A stretch of 64,000 nucleotides of DNA from an uncultured Gemmatimonadota bacterium (GCA_902805735.1 CADCTW010000243.1:1-64000), one strand, 5' to 3'. Counted from the stretch's first letter, positions 53,753 to 63,099 are shown. Numbers and translations are program-made. Notes: a model not told the origin generated them from the sequence alone.

Positions 53753-54367
53753 TCATGGCAGCCCTCGTTCGATCAGACGTGCCAGCATGGCCGCGTCGCA
53801 CCGCCACAGCAACTGTGCCTTCCGTGCATCCACCCCCAAATGGGCCGCAAGGAACTCGTCCAGCGTGGCTCCCGATGCTCGCGCATCGAGAAGGGCGGCG
53901 AGCGGCACGCTCGTGCCCTGGATGACCATGGTGCCACCGCGATCACCGGAAATGCGTGCGACCGCCGAGCGGGCAAGTCGGACCTCCGTGCGGTTGAGCT
54001 GGAGGCGCCCCTCCGGAGTGAGCTGGAGAAGCGCCTCCAGCCGTTCCACGTCGATTCCGACCGCCCGCGCACGTGCGAGCGCAGCCGGATCGTGCTCCGA
54101 GCCGTGCAGGACGGGCATCCCAGCGCAGACCAGTATCTCGAGTAGCTCGTCCGCGGTCACCGCTCCGATCCGACCGGTGATCACGTCACGGATCCGTTCG
54201 GCGCGGGTCCCGAACTGCTCAGCCGCGGCGACGGGGGTCATCCGCCGGTGCCGGATCATTCGCCTGACCGCGCTCATCAGAATTGAGCGGACCGCGAGAT
54301 CTCGGGCCTCGTCGGCGGGGAAGCCGAGCTGCTCGAAGATGTTCCTCGCATTCGGTGCGACGGTCAT
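53753..54367 (-). CDS. XRE-like HTH protein fused to DUF433-like domain
   Basis: 204 residues from ATG 54367; the upstream extension is not credible. An N-terminal HTH (RRMTPVAAAEQFGTRAERIRDVITGRIGAVTADELLEILVCAG near 44-86) is followed by a C-terminal segment GTMVIQGTSVPLAALLDARASGATLDEFLAAHLGV near 145-180, typical of DUF433 antitoxin-like domains. No toxin partner (for example a PIN or RES gene) lies next to it. Likely a regulator of this element. Confidence 0.6.
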   Translation of the reverse strand: MTVAPNARNIFEQLGFPADEARDLAVRSILMSAVRRMIRHRRMTPVAAAEQFGTRAERIRDVITGRIGAVTADELLEILVCAGMPVLHGSEHDPAALARARAVGIDVERLEALLQLTPEGRLQLNRTEVRLARSAVARISGDRGGTMVIQGTSVPLAALLDARASGATLDEFLAAHLGVDARKAQLLWRCDAAMLARLIERGLP

Positions 54368-54716
54368 GTGACTCCATCTGTGCGATGACGATTGGGTTGC
54401 GGTTCGACCCCGCGGGATCCCGCAGCGACGCCTCACCGCAGCGGCCTCCCCTCGTTCAGCAGCAATGGTACACGCGCGGTGCCGCGCGAACTGCCCTCGC
54501 GGGCTCCCGAAGTACTTCGCACCTCTAAGGCTTCGGTTCGGGTAGTCACATGGCACATCCTCCTCGCGTCGCGGACCTGGAACCGTCCGGCATGAGGAGC
54601 ACGGTATCGGGGGCTCCGCGCCAAAGACAAGGTTGGGAAAACAGGTTCCCCCGAAGCAGTGGTGTCGACCGAACCGCAGCTCCGGTGCGTCCTACGACGT
54701 GCCGATCGACCGGTTT
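54368..54716. other. Spacer between HTH-DUF433 gene and serine recombinase end
   Basis: 349 nt. Overlapping short ORFs are present on both strands but none has a start site, codon bias or similarity that I can defend. Confidence 0.35.
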
Positions 54717-57700
54717 CTACTGGGCCACGATTCCCGCGCCCGGCGAGTCGCCCCCGATGCGCCCGCGCATTGATGCAGGTAGAGATTCCCCGCCGAGCCA
54801 CGCGCGCGCCACCTCGGAGTCAGCGGACTCTCGCACGTCTTTCGGGAGCCAGACGAACTGCACCATCTTCCCACCGCGTGCCGGGTCCGTCGCCCGGATT
54901 TCCAGAATGTCAGCAGCGTGCAGCGCTTTCATGTAGGACTTGTAGCCGATCCGAAACCGCGCGCTCAGCAGCGACAGCGCGTCTTCACGCGGGATGAAAT
55001 CCTCGACCGCAAGCTCCGCGCAGGACTCCGGAAACGTCACTGCAACCGCATCGGCGAGATCGACTCGGGTCAGCTTCGCGCGGGCGACGGGATCGATCCA
55101 CACGTACACAGGTCGGCTTCCACCCCGCTTTCCGTATGAGATGCTGATCGCCGAGCACTTGACTGTGTTCGAGATGCACCCGAACTCGCGCGCCGCGTCG
55201 TGAAGCCGCATCCAGTAGCTCGGGTCGAGGGCGCGGATGTGCTCCGGCTGCCGCGCGAGTGTTTCACCGAGCCGTTCCTCCCCGGAAATCGGAGTCCGCG
55301 GTCCCCAGCAGTACCGTCGGCCCGAGGCGTCCCTCGCGTGGGTCTCCCAAGCCTGCGCGGTGCCCCATGCAGCCTGTGGCAGGATCCCGCGTTCCTGCGC
55401 AAACTCAACGATGGTGCGCACCTCGTCGAGGGGCCAGCCAGTTTGGGCGGCGACTCGCCTCTTCCCGTAATTCGGGAACACATTGTCGAGGCGTTCCTCC
55501 CCGGCCTCCAGCAACAATGTGCCGTTCTCGATGAGCCCGCGTCCGAGGCGACCGCGGAGTGCAGCCGTCATGATCTCGTCGACACCCACGCCGACAGCAT
55601 TCGCCAGAGACTCCACAGGCCAGACCGCATCCGGCGGGGGATCTGCGGCATCTGCGTACTCGTGCATTAGGGCGGCAGCGCGGACGTGCGCGGCCGTCCA
55701 GCCCGGGTCGGCGCCGAAGGCGCGGCGTCTATGGACCCGCCCGATTTCTCGGGCGACCACATCGGGGTCGCGACCCATGACCCGCGTTTCGTGATGGATG
55801 TACAGGCGCTCCACCTGACTGCCCAATCCATAGTCGCAGTCCAGAACGCCTGTGATCCGTCCGCCCCGTGGGAACTCCACCGTCAACTCAACCCGGCCGT
55901 CGTCCAGCTGGCGCGCGAAGACGCGGATGCCGGCCGCGACGAGCACCGCGCGCACCCTGCCTTCGTACCGCTCGAGGCGGTGGCGCTGCTCAGCAGTGCA
56001 TGACTTCATCATGCGATCGACCTCCCGATCGACCATGCGCGCCTCAGCGATGAGTGACCGGAGGTCACCCGCGAGCGTGGCGAGTTCCGCTAAGTCCTCT
56101 CCCGTCAACTCGGCTACGCTCCGGGTCTGCGACTGGGCGCGTTCAATTTCGCGGCAGAGTTCCGCCACCGTTTTCCGCTTCTGCCGGGAGAGTGCGGCAT
56201 ACGCTTCAGCTTCATCCCGCGCGGCGGCCTGCTCGTCTGCGTCCAGCTTCGCACCGGTCGCCTCATCCACACCGGACATCAACCGTGCACGCGCGTGCAC
56301 CGCGAACTCGGTCGCGACGCGCGCCTCGTTCTCTGCTGCATCGCGGCGTCTCGACAGCTGGCTCAGCGATACGCGATGCGTGTCGCCCGCAAGGCGCACC
56401 GCGTCCACCGCCGTCCGGACCCGAACCGGATCCAGCGCGGAGATGAGGGCGTCAATCACGAAATCCTCGGCAGCCGCGGAGACCATGAAATGGTGATCGA
56501 AGCTGACGCCGCACTGCCTGGCCCAGTAACAGTACTCCCCATTGCGGGCGTACTGCGCATGCATGCGCATTCCGCAAGCCCCCCGACCTGGGACGTCATG
56601 ACAACACGAAATCTGCGGAATCGCGAAGTTGCGGGCTCCCCGGTACTTGTCCGTCAACGGCTCACGATACTTCCGCTTCGGCTTCTGGAGGAGCGCGCGG
56701 ATCTCAGCGTATTCGTCCGCCGACGCGAAGCTCGGGAAGGCGTCCACCTCAACCGTGTGGGTCTGGACACTACCTGCCCCGCCGGTTTGTTCCTCGAACC
56801 GGCGCGCATGGAAGCTGAATGTGCCGTAGAGCGCAGGGCTGCCGATCCAGCGCCGGAGGCGGCTGAGGGTAGCACGCCGCCAGTGCACTTCGTTCGTGTG
56901 GCGGAAGATCGTGTGGAACATCATCGGGATCATCCCCGCGCGACCCGGCGGCCAGCCTTCGTAGCCCGCCTCGATGCGGCGAAGAACCGCGCGGAGGCTT
57001 CCGCATTCACGGAGCCACGCGAGTCTTAGCTTCACCGACGTGTACATCTCGGCGTCGGGGTACGGAAGGATATAATGCGGGCGGCCGTCGTGTGTGGAGA
57101 CCACTTTGTGCTGGACGAGCTGCTCCGGGGTGACGCACTCGAGGACGGCGGGGTCTCCGAGCGCGTCTGCCATCGCAGTCAACCGCTGCCGGTAGAGCGG
57201 ATCGTCGGGCGTGGCGTGGATCAGACCGCTGGGCAGCGTGTTGCGCAGCTTGCCGATGGCAGCCTTTTGGCACCGGTTCCGCATCAAGCGCCCCGAACGG
57301 CGTGAGCTCTCGCGCGAGGCCTCCACAAACAATGCATACAGCATGTGCTTGTCGTCGGCGTTGCGCGGGTCCAGCACGCGGCCGCGGATCACGATCAGCA
57401 CGCGGTGCCTGTCGCACGTCTCTACGAAACGCACCCCGTCCCTCATGTTACGCGAGATTCTGTCGGCCTCGTTCACGAGTAGGATTCCGTAATTGCCCGA
57501 GTCGAGACGCTCCATCAACTCCCGCTCAAAGAACTCGCGTGCTTCGCGCTCGGTTGCGGTCTCGCCTGCTGCGCAGATGAAGTCCAGACAGCTCGACGAC
57601 TCGGTGAGTCCGTACGGAGCCAGATAACGGTACTGGCCGTACTGGTCGCGGCGGCTACCCTCGCTCTCCTCTGCAGCGCGCGGGTCGGAGTGTCTGATCC

Positions 57701-57935
57701 ACACGAGTACGCGTCGGTCGCTTTGGAGCGCCTGTCGGACCCTCGAGTCCAGGTGGGCATCGTTGCCGTCCCAGAGCGGCGGCCCGGAGTAGGAGGCGAG
57801 CGGCGCAGCCTGGGCGGTCTCGGCCAGCTTGCGCTGCCCCCGTTCGCTGACAGTCCGGTAGCGAGCGGAGGTAGGCGGCTTCGAGAAGTTGCGGTCCACG
57901 GGATGTGCGTGTGCTTGGGTTTGGAATCGACTCAT
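54717..57935 (-). CDS. Very large serine recombinase
   Basis: 1072 residues, far longer than the usual 450-600 of large serine integrases. The resolvase domain begins near 75: VLVWIRHSDPRAAEES has the catalytic Ser 83 next to Arg, EADRISRN near 160 and FVEASRESSRRSGRLMRNR near 208-226 supply the other arginines. A recombinase zinc region, CCHDVPGRGACGMRM...CYWARQC, lies near 440-485, followed by a coiled-coil stretch (AARDEAEAYAALSRQKRKTVAELC). The last 400 residues are extra, with HTH-like parts. The ATG overlaps the stop of the 80-aa gene upstream. It could drive integration of a nested element. Confidence 0.85.
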   Translation of the reverse strand: MSRFQTQAHAHPVDRNFSKPPTSARYRTVSERGQRKLAETAQAAPLASYSGPPLWDGNDAHLDSRVRQALQSDRRVLVWIRHSDPRAAEESEGSRRDQYGQYRYLAPYGLTESSSCLDFICAAGETATEREAREFFERELMERLDSGNYGILLVNEADRISRNMRDGVRFVETCDRHRVLIVIRGRVLDPRNADDKHMLYALFVEASRESSRRSGRLMRNRCQKAAIGKLRNTLPSGLIHATPDDPLYRQRLTAMADALGDPAVLECVTPEQLVQHKVVSTHDGRPHYILPYPDAEMYTSVKLRLAWLRECGSLRAVLRRIEAGYEGWPPGRAGMIPMMFHTIFRHTNEVHWRRATLSRLRRWIGSPALYGTFSFHARRFEEQTGGAGSVQTHTVEVDAFPSFASADEYAEIRALLQKPKRKYREPLTDKYRGARNFAIPQISCCHDVPGRGACGMRMHAQYARNGEYCYWARQCGVSFDHHFMVSAAAEDFVIDALISALDPVRVRTAVDAVRLAGDTHRVSLSQLSRRRDAAENEARVATEFAVHARARLMSGVDEATGAKLDADEQAAARDEAEAYAALSRQKRKTVAELCREIERAQSQTRSVAELTGEDLAELATLAGDLRSLIAEARMVDREVDRMMKSCTAEQRHRLERYEGRVRAVLVAAGIRVFARQLDDGRVELTVEFPRGGRITGVLDCDYGLGSQVERLYIHHETRVMGRDPDVVAREIGRVHRRRAFGADPGWTAAHVRAAALMHEYADAADPPPDAVWPVESLANAVGVGVDEIMTAALRGRLGRGLIENGTLLLEAGEERLDNVFPNYGKRRVAAQTGWPLDEVRTIVEFAQERGILPQAAWGTAQAWETHARDASGRRYCWGPRTPISGEERLGETLARQPEHIRALDPSYWMRLHDAAREFGCISNTVKCSAISISYGKRGGSRPVYVWIDPVARAKLTRVDLADAVAVTFPESCAELAVEDFIPREDALSLLSARFRIGYKSYMKALHAADILEIRATDPARGGKMVQFVWLPKDVRESADSEVARAWLGGESLPASMRGRIGGDSPGAGIVAQ

Positions 57936-58174
57936 CGCCTGCGGGGACTCTCCCCGCGGCGTAGCGCCAGCGCGACCCAGCGGGCGTCAAGCACCCTGAA
58001 CCGCCCCTGGAAGTCCATGATCGACGCGGCGATCTCCAGGAGTTCGGCGCCGAGCGTGGGCCGAATGCCGGGCAGTGGGTTCTTGTGTTGTTCAGCGTCC
58101 TCGCCGGGTGCGTTTCGCGCTCCGGCTGGTACGGACAGGCTGCGGGTCAGCGTTTTCCCTCGCTCTTTTGGCAT
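57932..58174 (-). CDS. Small protein coupled to serine recombinase
   Basis: 80 residues, ending GAELLEIAASIMDFQGRFRVLDARWVALALRRGESPRRR; the stop overlaps the recombinase start (ATGA). The N-terminal part overlaps the next gene by 83 nt, so the true start may be further in. Small coupled proteins before serine recombinases are typical of multi-gene transposition modules. Function unknown. Confidence 0.5.
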   Translation of the reverse strand: MPKERGKTLTRSLSVPAGARNAPGEDAEQHKNPLPGIRPTLGAELLEIAASIMDFQGRFRVLDARWVALALRRGESPRRR

Positions 58175-58376
58175 CGCTCTCCTCCGGCTGCGCTACACGG
58201 AAGGACGATTCGGCGGCACCATCTGAAATCGCCACCAGCGTGGCACGCGCCTCTGCGAGCACGCAACGAAGCTTGTTCGCGTCGAAGCTCAAGCCGAGCA
58301 TTCCATCCAATTCGTAACAGTCGAGCAGATCGGGCAGCCTCGCCGAGTCCGCGCCAGCGTTAGGGTTTCGAGCCAT
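58092..58376 (-). CDS. Small protein, first gene of the serine recombinase module
   Basis: 94 residues. The first half is ordered (LPDLLDCYELDGMLGLSFDANKLRCVLAEARATLVAIS) and the second half is basic and probably disordered. It overlaps the 80-aa gene. Together with it and the recombinase it makes a three-gene minus-strand unit. No family recognised. Confidence 0.45.
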   Translation of the reverse strand: MARNPNAGADSARLPDLLDCYELDGMLGLSFDANKLRCVLAEARATLVAISDGAAESSFRVAQPEESDAKRARENADPQPVRTSRSAKRTRRGR

Positions 58377-58429
58377 CGTGTGTCGGTGTCGCGGTACGTT
58401 GTGAAAGCTCGGCGCTCCTGTTTTCCTCT

Positions 58430-58475
58430 GGGTTCAACACACCACTTCGTAGATACGAAGTGGTGCGTTGAACCC
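58430..58475. repeat. 46-bp near-perfect palindrome
   Basis: GGGTTCAACACACCACTTCGTA and TACGAAGTGGTGCGTTGAACCC are complementary over 22 positions with one mismatch around GA. It lies 53 nt upstream of the serine recombinase module. It could be an operator, a recombination site of that enzyme, or a terminator; there is no T-run. Confidence 0.8.
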
Positions 58476-58688
58476 AAGAGAAGGCAAGCAGAGCCGGATT
58501 GCGTTGCCGTCGCCGCCTGTCGCGAGGACGGTGCGATCTGACTGGACGCAACGGTACTGGTTCGGACCGACCGGCTCCAAGCTCATGCTCAGCGCCTCCA
58601 GGGGACAGTCGGTTGCGCCTACGCGGGCTAAGCCGCTGACAAAACAAGAACTTCAAAGTCGATTCCTTGGTGAGAGGCGATAACCGCA

Positions 58689-58724
58689 AAGCGCCCCAGG
58701 AAGCATCAGCTTCCCGGGGCGCTT
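58689..58724. terminator. Hairpin terminator
   Basis: AAGCGCCCCAGGAAGC and GCTTCCCGGGGCGCTT form a 16-bp stem with one mismatch around ATCA, in the spacer between the palindrome and the IrrE-like gene. 58476-58688 holds no convincing gene. Confidence 0.75.
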
Positions 58725-58805
58725 CGTACGGTAGGGTGTAGCGCGGGGCGAAGGCGCGGCCGACGGTGGTGCCGCCTCCTCGTCTATCCTTCAGAGAGCC
58801 AACCC

Positions 58806-59948
58806 ATGTCGATACCCGTTCCGGATGCTCAGCGTATGCCCATGAACGAGCAGACTACGCTCATCGCAGCCCGGATCAGGTCGTTGCGGATGGCGCAGCA
58901 CATAAGTCAGCAGGCCTTCGCATCGGCGATGGGGTTAGAAAGCAGGCGGTCCGTCGCAGCCATCGAGTCCGCGGCCAGAGGGGTTACGCCCGAGGAACTG
59001 GCGCGCGCTGCGGAGTTGCTTGGAGTCGAACTCGATGCGCTCCGCGACCCATTCCGCCTCGTGGGTGAGGGCCGGTTCAGCTTCAGAGTCCAAGCGATCA
59101 CTGCCGCGGAGCTGTCACAGTTCGAGGACCGTGCCGGACGCTGGGTCGCTACCTATCGGGAGTGCGCCAGACCGCTGGCGGAGACGGGCCCGTCCGGCGG
59201 GGCGAAGCGCAGGATCTTCTCGGCGTGGGAGGGCGAGGACGTCGAAGTCGCGTGCCGCAAACTCTGGATGGCGTGGGACCTGGGTCCCGCCCCGGCGGAG
59301 CGGCTCGGACAAGCCATCGAGCAGCACGTCGGTGCTCTTATCCTGAACGTGGACGGTCCCGAAGGCCTGTCCTCCGGCGTGTGCTACCTGCGCGATCACC
59401 ACACGATTTTCCTGAACCGGGGTGCGGCTCCAGAGCGCCGCGCCCTCGACATCGCCCGTGCGCTGTTCCGTCTCCTCGCGTGGGAAGAACTGCCCCCGGG
59501 CCGAATCGAACGCGACGTGCCTCCAAGGGGGAGGGTCTCACGCGGCCGGCAACTCGCAGACAGCTTCGCCGCCGCGCTCGTAATGCCGAGTCTGCTCATG
59601 CAGGCGCGGTGGGCGGCTCGCCTCCGAGAAGATCTCGGCACCTGGATGCTTCGCACATCCGGCCATCTGCAGGTCAGCGTCCCCGCGCTTGGAGCGCGGC
59701 TTCTGGAGCTGGGACTGGTCCAGGACGGACAGCTGGTTTCAACGTTGGCGCACGGAGCGCAACAGCAGCACCGAGCTGAACCACGCATGCTGTTCAGCCG
59801 CATGTTCATCGCGCCGATCGCGGACGCAGTGAACAGCCGCCGTCTACTGGTTAGACGCGCAGCGGGCATCCTCGAGTTATCGCCGCTCGCCTTCGCCGAG
59901 CTCTGCCGGGCGTACGGGTGTCCACTGCGTGACGGCCTCCCACCGTAG
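58806..59948 (+). CDS. XRE-HTH/IrrE (ImmA)-like regulator lacking the protease motif
   Basis: 380 residues. An XRE helix-turn-helix spans about 20-80 (ISQQAFASAMGLESRRSVAAIESAARGVTPEELARAAELLGV). The middle looks like an ImmA/IrrE domain: GVCYLRDHHTIFLNRGAAPERRALDIARALFRLLAWE near 195-230, where active members have HExxH in place of ARALFRLLAW, so zinc binding is lost. The last 60 residues form a separate helical module that recurs at 60.7 kb. ImmA-type proteins usually cleave element repressors; this one is probably a regulator without peptidase activity. ATG 58836 is an alternative start. Confidence 0.68.
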   Translation: MSIPVPDAQRMPMNEQTTLIAARIRSLRMAQHISQQAFASAMGLESRRSVAAIESAARGVTPEELARAAELLGVELDALRDPFRLVGEGRFSFRVQAITAAELSQFEDRAGRWVATYRECARPLAETGPSGGAKRRIFSAWEGEDVEVACRKLWMAWDLGPAPAERLGQAIEQHVGALILNVDGPEGLSSGVCYLRDHHTIFLNRGAAPERRALDIARALFRLLAWEELPPGRIERDVPPRGRVSRGRQLADSFAAALVMPSLLMQARWAARLREDLGTWMLRTSGHLQVSVPALGARLLELGLVQDGQLVSTLAHGAQQQHRAEPRMLFSRMFIAPIADAVNSRRLLVRRAAGILELSPLAFAELCRAYGCPLRDGLPP

Positions 59949-60157
59949 CAACATGGGAATCGGCGGCGCGGTGTCTGGATGATCAAGCCCAGCATCCTCA
60001 TCCCTGCTGGAGCGCTGCCAAGACGAATGTAGAAGCTCGCCCGGTCCGTCCCTCGACCCCGCTCTGGCCTGCATTGATGGGCTGGGGCGGTGCCGCTTCG
60101 ACGTCTTCCCTTCGCTGGAGGCAGGCGATCCTGTCGAGTCGTCACTGAGGAGGGAGA

Positions 60158-60622
60158 ATGGAGGAGCAGATCTGGTTCTACTTGGTTAGCACCCTGAGAC
60201 GCGGTCGGGATATCGATGTTCTGACGATCGGCGATGTCGCCCGCGCGACTGGGAGGACCTCGGCGGCAGTGAAGGCCGCCTTGGCGGATGGTCGACTCCC
60301 CCGCGCGAGTGCTCAGCTTCCACCGGGCGTCCGCTCGATCACCCTCATCCGCGCAACCCCCGACGAGCTAACGCTCTGGCGGTTGAAGCCCTTGGATGAG
60401 GAACTGGCGGAGCGACCGGAACTGCCTCAACGGATTGACGGGTGGATCTCCCAAGCAGAACTCGCCCGCGAACTCGGCGTCTCGTCGTGGGACGCGCACG
60501 CGATTATACGACGCCTCGCTCCACTGCGGCTCGAGTGGGGCTCGGGTCCGTTCCGCCCTGAAATCCGCTACTGGATCCCGTGCAGAGAGGCGATCGCGGC
60601 AGTGCTGCGCGGGCTCCGCTGA
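60158..60622 (+). CDS. Double-HTH protein of unknown function
   Basis: 154 residues with GGAGGGAGA before the ATG. Two HTH-like segments: TIGDVARATGRTSAAVKAALADGRLPRA near 23-50 and WISQAELARELGVSSWDAHAIIRRLAPLRL near 95-124. Probably DNA-binding. Its stop overlaps the start of the following partial gene (TGATG). Confidence 0.6.
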   Translation: MEEQIWFYLVSTLRRGRDIDVLTIGDVARATGRTSAAVKAALADGRLPRASAQLPPGVRSITLIRATPDELTLWRLKPLDEELAERPELPQRIDGWISQAELARELGVSSWDAHAIIRRLAPLRLEWGSGPFRPEIRYWIPCREAIAAVLRGLR

Positions 60623-60852
60623 TGAAGGAGAGCGAGTTGAACTCGGGGCTGGCACGGCCGCGAGGCGTGCGACTGCAGCACAAGGTTGAACCGCCGATAC
60701 CCTTCCTCCAGCGGTTCATCACGCCCATCGCACATGCGGTAAACACCGGCTTTCGCTCCGTGCGACGTGCTGCGGCGATCCTCGGGCTGTCACCCGTTAG
60801 CGTATGTGAACTCTGCGCGATGTATGGGTCTCCTTTGTTCGGCGATGTTAGG
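60622..60852 (+). pseudogene. Partial duplicate of the IrrE-like protein's C-terminal module
   Basis: From ATG 60622 the frame encodes QHKVEPPIPFLQRFITPIAHAV then RRAAAILGLSPVSVCELCAMYGSPL, matching the C-terminus of the 58806 protein (QHRAEPRMLFSRMFIAPIADAV, RRAAGILELSPLAFAELCRAYGCPL). The frame stays open to 61566 but loses all coding character after about residue 76, where the parent protein ends. It could be a small working protein whose stop was lost, or a remnant of a tandem duplication. Confidence 0.55.
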
Positions 60853-61343
60853 ACTCAGCCGGGTAGAGCTCGGATGGGGCGAAGCCCGCGGGAGGACGCA
60901 TCAAGCGGTGAGACTCGGCGTCAACCACGCAGCCTGGGGAGGCAAGCGCCTCCCCAGACTCCGTATTTGGTGACCAGTTCGACCTCCCCTGCGATCCTGA
61001 CCCCCACGCCCAATCGGACGGTGCCTGACATACGTCCTTCCATGCGTGGAGGCGAGGGAGCGCGGCGAGTGCACCTGCGATGTCGGCTGTACACGCCGAC
61101 TGCAGCTCAGCGGCTCGGACAGAACACCTGGCAGGAAGCTCCCGCCTGCGGCGCCGAAAACACGCGCCCAGCAGTCCTCGAGCACCTTGACCCTCCCTCG
61201 GAGCACGAGCCGAGGCGGATCCGGTATCTCCCGTTGCCACGCCCTGTCGACGCCGCCTTGGATGATCTGAACCCCGCCGAGTACCGTCTCTGCCGTGGCC
61301 CGAGACGCGGGCTGCCCACCGCAGGCACGGGGCGACACGGCGA
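60853..61343. other. Gene-poor stretch with one hairpin
   Basis: About 490 nt. A perfect 10-bp-stem hairpin (CTGGGGAGGC/GCCTCCCCAG, 60934-60957) is present. Open frames on both strands have atypical composition and no start sites. Probably decayed sequence between the duplicate fragment and the integrase module. Confidence 0.4.
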
Positions 61344-61790
61344 ATGGTTCGACTGTTCGATACGGTGCGCTGGCTCGATGATCGGGCCAGACAGCTTGAT
61401 GGCTACCAGGATGCGGCCGCGACCGCGTTTCGAGAGTCCGCACGTCGGCTTGAGGCGGACCTGCGGGCGCACCTGGCTGAATTACTCCCGCTGCCTGCGG
61501 CAGCGGCGATGTATGCGTGGAACTACGAGGCGCTGCGGAGGAAGGTGGCTGACAATCCTGAGCTGAACGCCGGTTCTCCGGGCAGTCGCCCGATGGTGAC
61601 GCGGGCGACGATGGAGAGGATCGGTCCGGGGCGCGGGCCGAAGCCGGGCATGAGCCGGCCTGCTGGAGAGCAGGGGTCCACCGAAGGCGTATGCACCCCG
61701 GCGCAAGTGCCGAGTACTGCGGCTCCGCTGGATTCGCGGTTCGAGGGGATCATGAGACGAGCGACCGCTTCGCGGAGAAGGAACGCGTAG
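61344..61790 (+). CDS. Small helical protein preceding integrase C
   Basis: 148 residues. The N-terminal half is helical (VRWLDDRARQLDGYQDAAATAFRESARRLEADLRAHLAELLPL) with a possible short HTH (AAAAMYAWNYEALRRKVADNPEL); the C-terminal half is Pro/Gly/Arg-rich and disordered. Its stop is one base from the integrase start. By position it is equivalent to the HTH partners of integrases A and B. Confidence 0.6.
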   Translation: MVRLFDTVRWLDDRARQLDGYQDAAATAFRESARRLEADLRAHLAELLPLPAAAAMYAWNYEALRRKVADNPELNAGSPGSRPMVTRATMERIGPGRGPKPGMSRPAGEQGSTEGVCTPAQVPSTAAPLDSRFEGIMRRATASRRRNA

Positions 61791-61791
61791 G

Positions 61792-63099
61792 ATGGCGAAG
61801 AGCTGGAGCTACAGCGAGGGCGACTACGGCCATCGGGTGCGTGTGTTCACACGCTCGGGGCGGAAGTGCATCTACATCGAGCACTGGGACGCGGCGCTGG
61901 GGAAGCGAGTCCCGTTCTCTCTCGGGCATGCCGACCGGGAGAAGGCGCGGAATCAGTGCAGGGACCTTTCGGACGCGCTGAGGCTCGGCGTGACGTTGCC
62001 CGCGGCGGCTGAGGTGAGCTCCGCTCTGGAACCTGTAGCGCCGACAGCCAAGCCCGTTTTGGAAGTCCGCCACGAGCCGCAGCCTGTGGCTGCGACTGCC
62101 GCGCGCGCTCTCGCGTGGGATCTGCTCTTCGCGCTGTATCACGAGGAGGAGGGGCAGTACAAGAAAGGGGCGCAACCTCGCGAGGACCTGCGGCGGCAGA
62201 AGGTCTGGAGGGCGTTCTTTGCCCTCGAGAAGATCGAGGAGCCGGGGCATCTCGACCAGTCCGCCATCAAGAAGTTCACTCGGTTGCGCATCAAGGGCCG
62301 CCTGCATGTGGACGGCGTCAAGCTCACGCTGGAGGATCCTGAGCGGCCGGGCGAGGATGTCGTCACCGCAACGACGGTGCACGCCGACGTTGTGTACCTC
62401 GTCACCGTGCTCAACTGGGCGAACCAGAAGCGCACCGCCGGCAAGCGCCTGCTGGCGGAGGTTCCTATCCGTCTGCCGGTCTTGAAGACGCCGGAGCCGA
62501 GGCGGCCCATCGCGACGTACGAGGACGTCCGCGACCTGCGCAGGGTTGCCAATCAGGTCGATCCGCGCGGTTACTTCGGTTGCTACATTCGGCTGCACGA
62601 TGCGCTGGGCTGGCGTGTGACGGCGGTCTGTAGCATCAAGGCATCCGAGGTTTGCTTGCAGCCGCACGACGGTATGCCGTATGGCTACGTCCGTAAGAAC
62701 CCTGCGGTGGACAAGGAGGCAGTGGGCCAGCGCGTGCCGCTGTCCCGTCTGGCTCAGGCCACGTTCAAGCGTCTCCTCCGGCTTCGCGGCGCGGCTGCAG
62801 GCGATGACAAGTTCCTGTTCGCGGGACCCAAGGACGTAAGCCGTCCTTGGCTCCGCTGGTACGTGCGCGATCTCACGAATCGGGCGGAGAGACTGGCCGA
62901 GATCGCTCACATGGGTGGCTCTCATGCATTCCGCCGAAAGTGGGTGAGCGAACGCAAGGACCATCCGATCCCGGACATCATGGCCGCAGGGGGCTGGACA
63001 GACGAGCGGTCGCTTCGGGCATATCTTCACGACGACACGGATACTACCTTTCAGGTCGTCAGTCGCCCCACGCGGCGGATCCGTCGGCGGGCTGCATAG
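61792..63099 (+). CDS. Tyrosine recombinase/integrase (module C)
   Basis: 435 residues. LGWRVTAVCSIKASEV (Arg I) near 271, GGSHAFRRKWVSERKDH (HxxR) near 375-390, AAGGWTDERSLRAYLHDD with the Tyr near 409. The N-terminal part (SWSYSEGDYGHRVRVFTRSGRKCIYIEHWD) parallels integrase B (NTSVGEHGFTVRLFETHPGSRIYRSVW), as does the C-terminal box. It is the only tyrosine integrase in element 2 within the window and probably its mover. Confidence 0.87.
   Translation: MAKSWSYSEGDYGHRVRVFTRSGRKCIYIEHWDAALGKRVPFSLGHADREKARNQCRDLSDALRLGVTLPAAAEVSSALEPVAPTAKPVLEVRHEPQPVAATAARALAWDLLFALYHEEEGQYKKGAQPREDLRRQKVWRAFFALEKIEEPGHLDQSAIKKFTRLRIKGRLHVDGVKLTLEDPERPGEDVVTATTVHADVVYLVTVLNWANQKRTAGKRLLAEVPIRLPVLKTPEPRRPIATYEDVRDLRRVANQVDPRGYFGCYIRLHDALGWRVTAVCSIKASEVCLQPHDGMPYGYVRKNPAVDKEAVGQRVPLSRLAQATFKRLLRLRGAAAGDDKFLFAGPKDVSRPWLRWYVRDLTNRAERLAEIAHMGGSHAFRRKWVSERKDHPIPDIMAAGGWTDERSLRAYLHDDTDTTFQVVSRPTRRIRRRAA

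Noticed and set aside
49876-57935. DISARM system (helicase plus associated genes)
   Set aside because: No DUF1998 DrmB, DrmC or methyltransferase is near the helicase; the neighbours are an HTH-DUF433 protein and a serine recombinase.
60622-61566. Full 315-aa gene after the double-HTH protein
   Set aside because: Coding character ends at about residue 76, where the similarity to the upstream regulator ends, and the frame overlaps the start of the gene at 61344.
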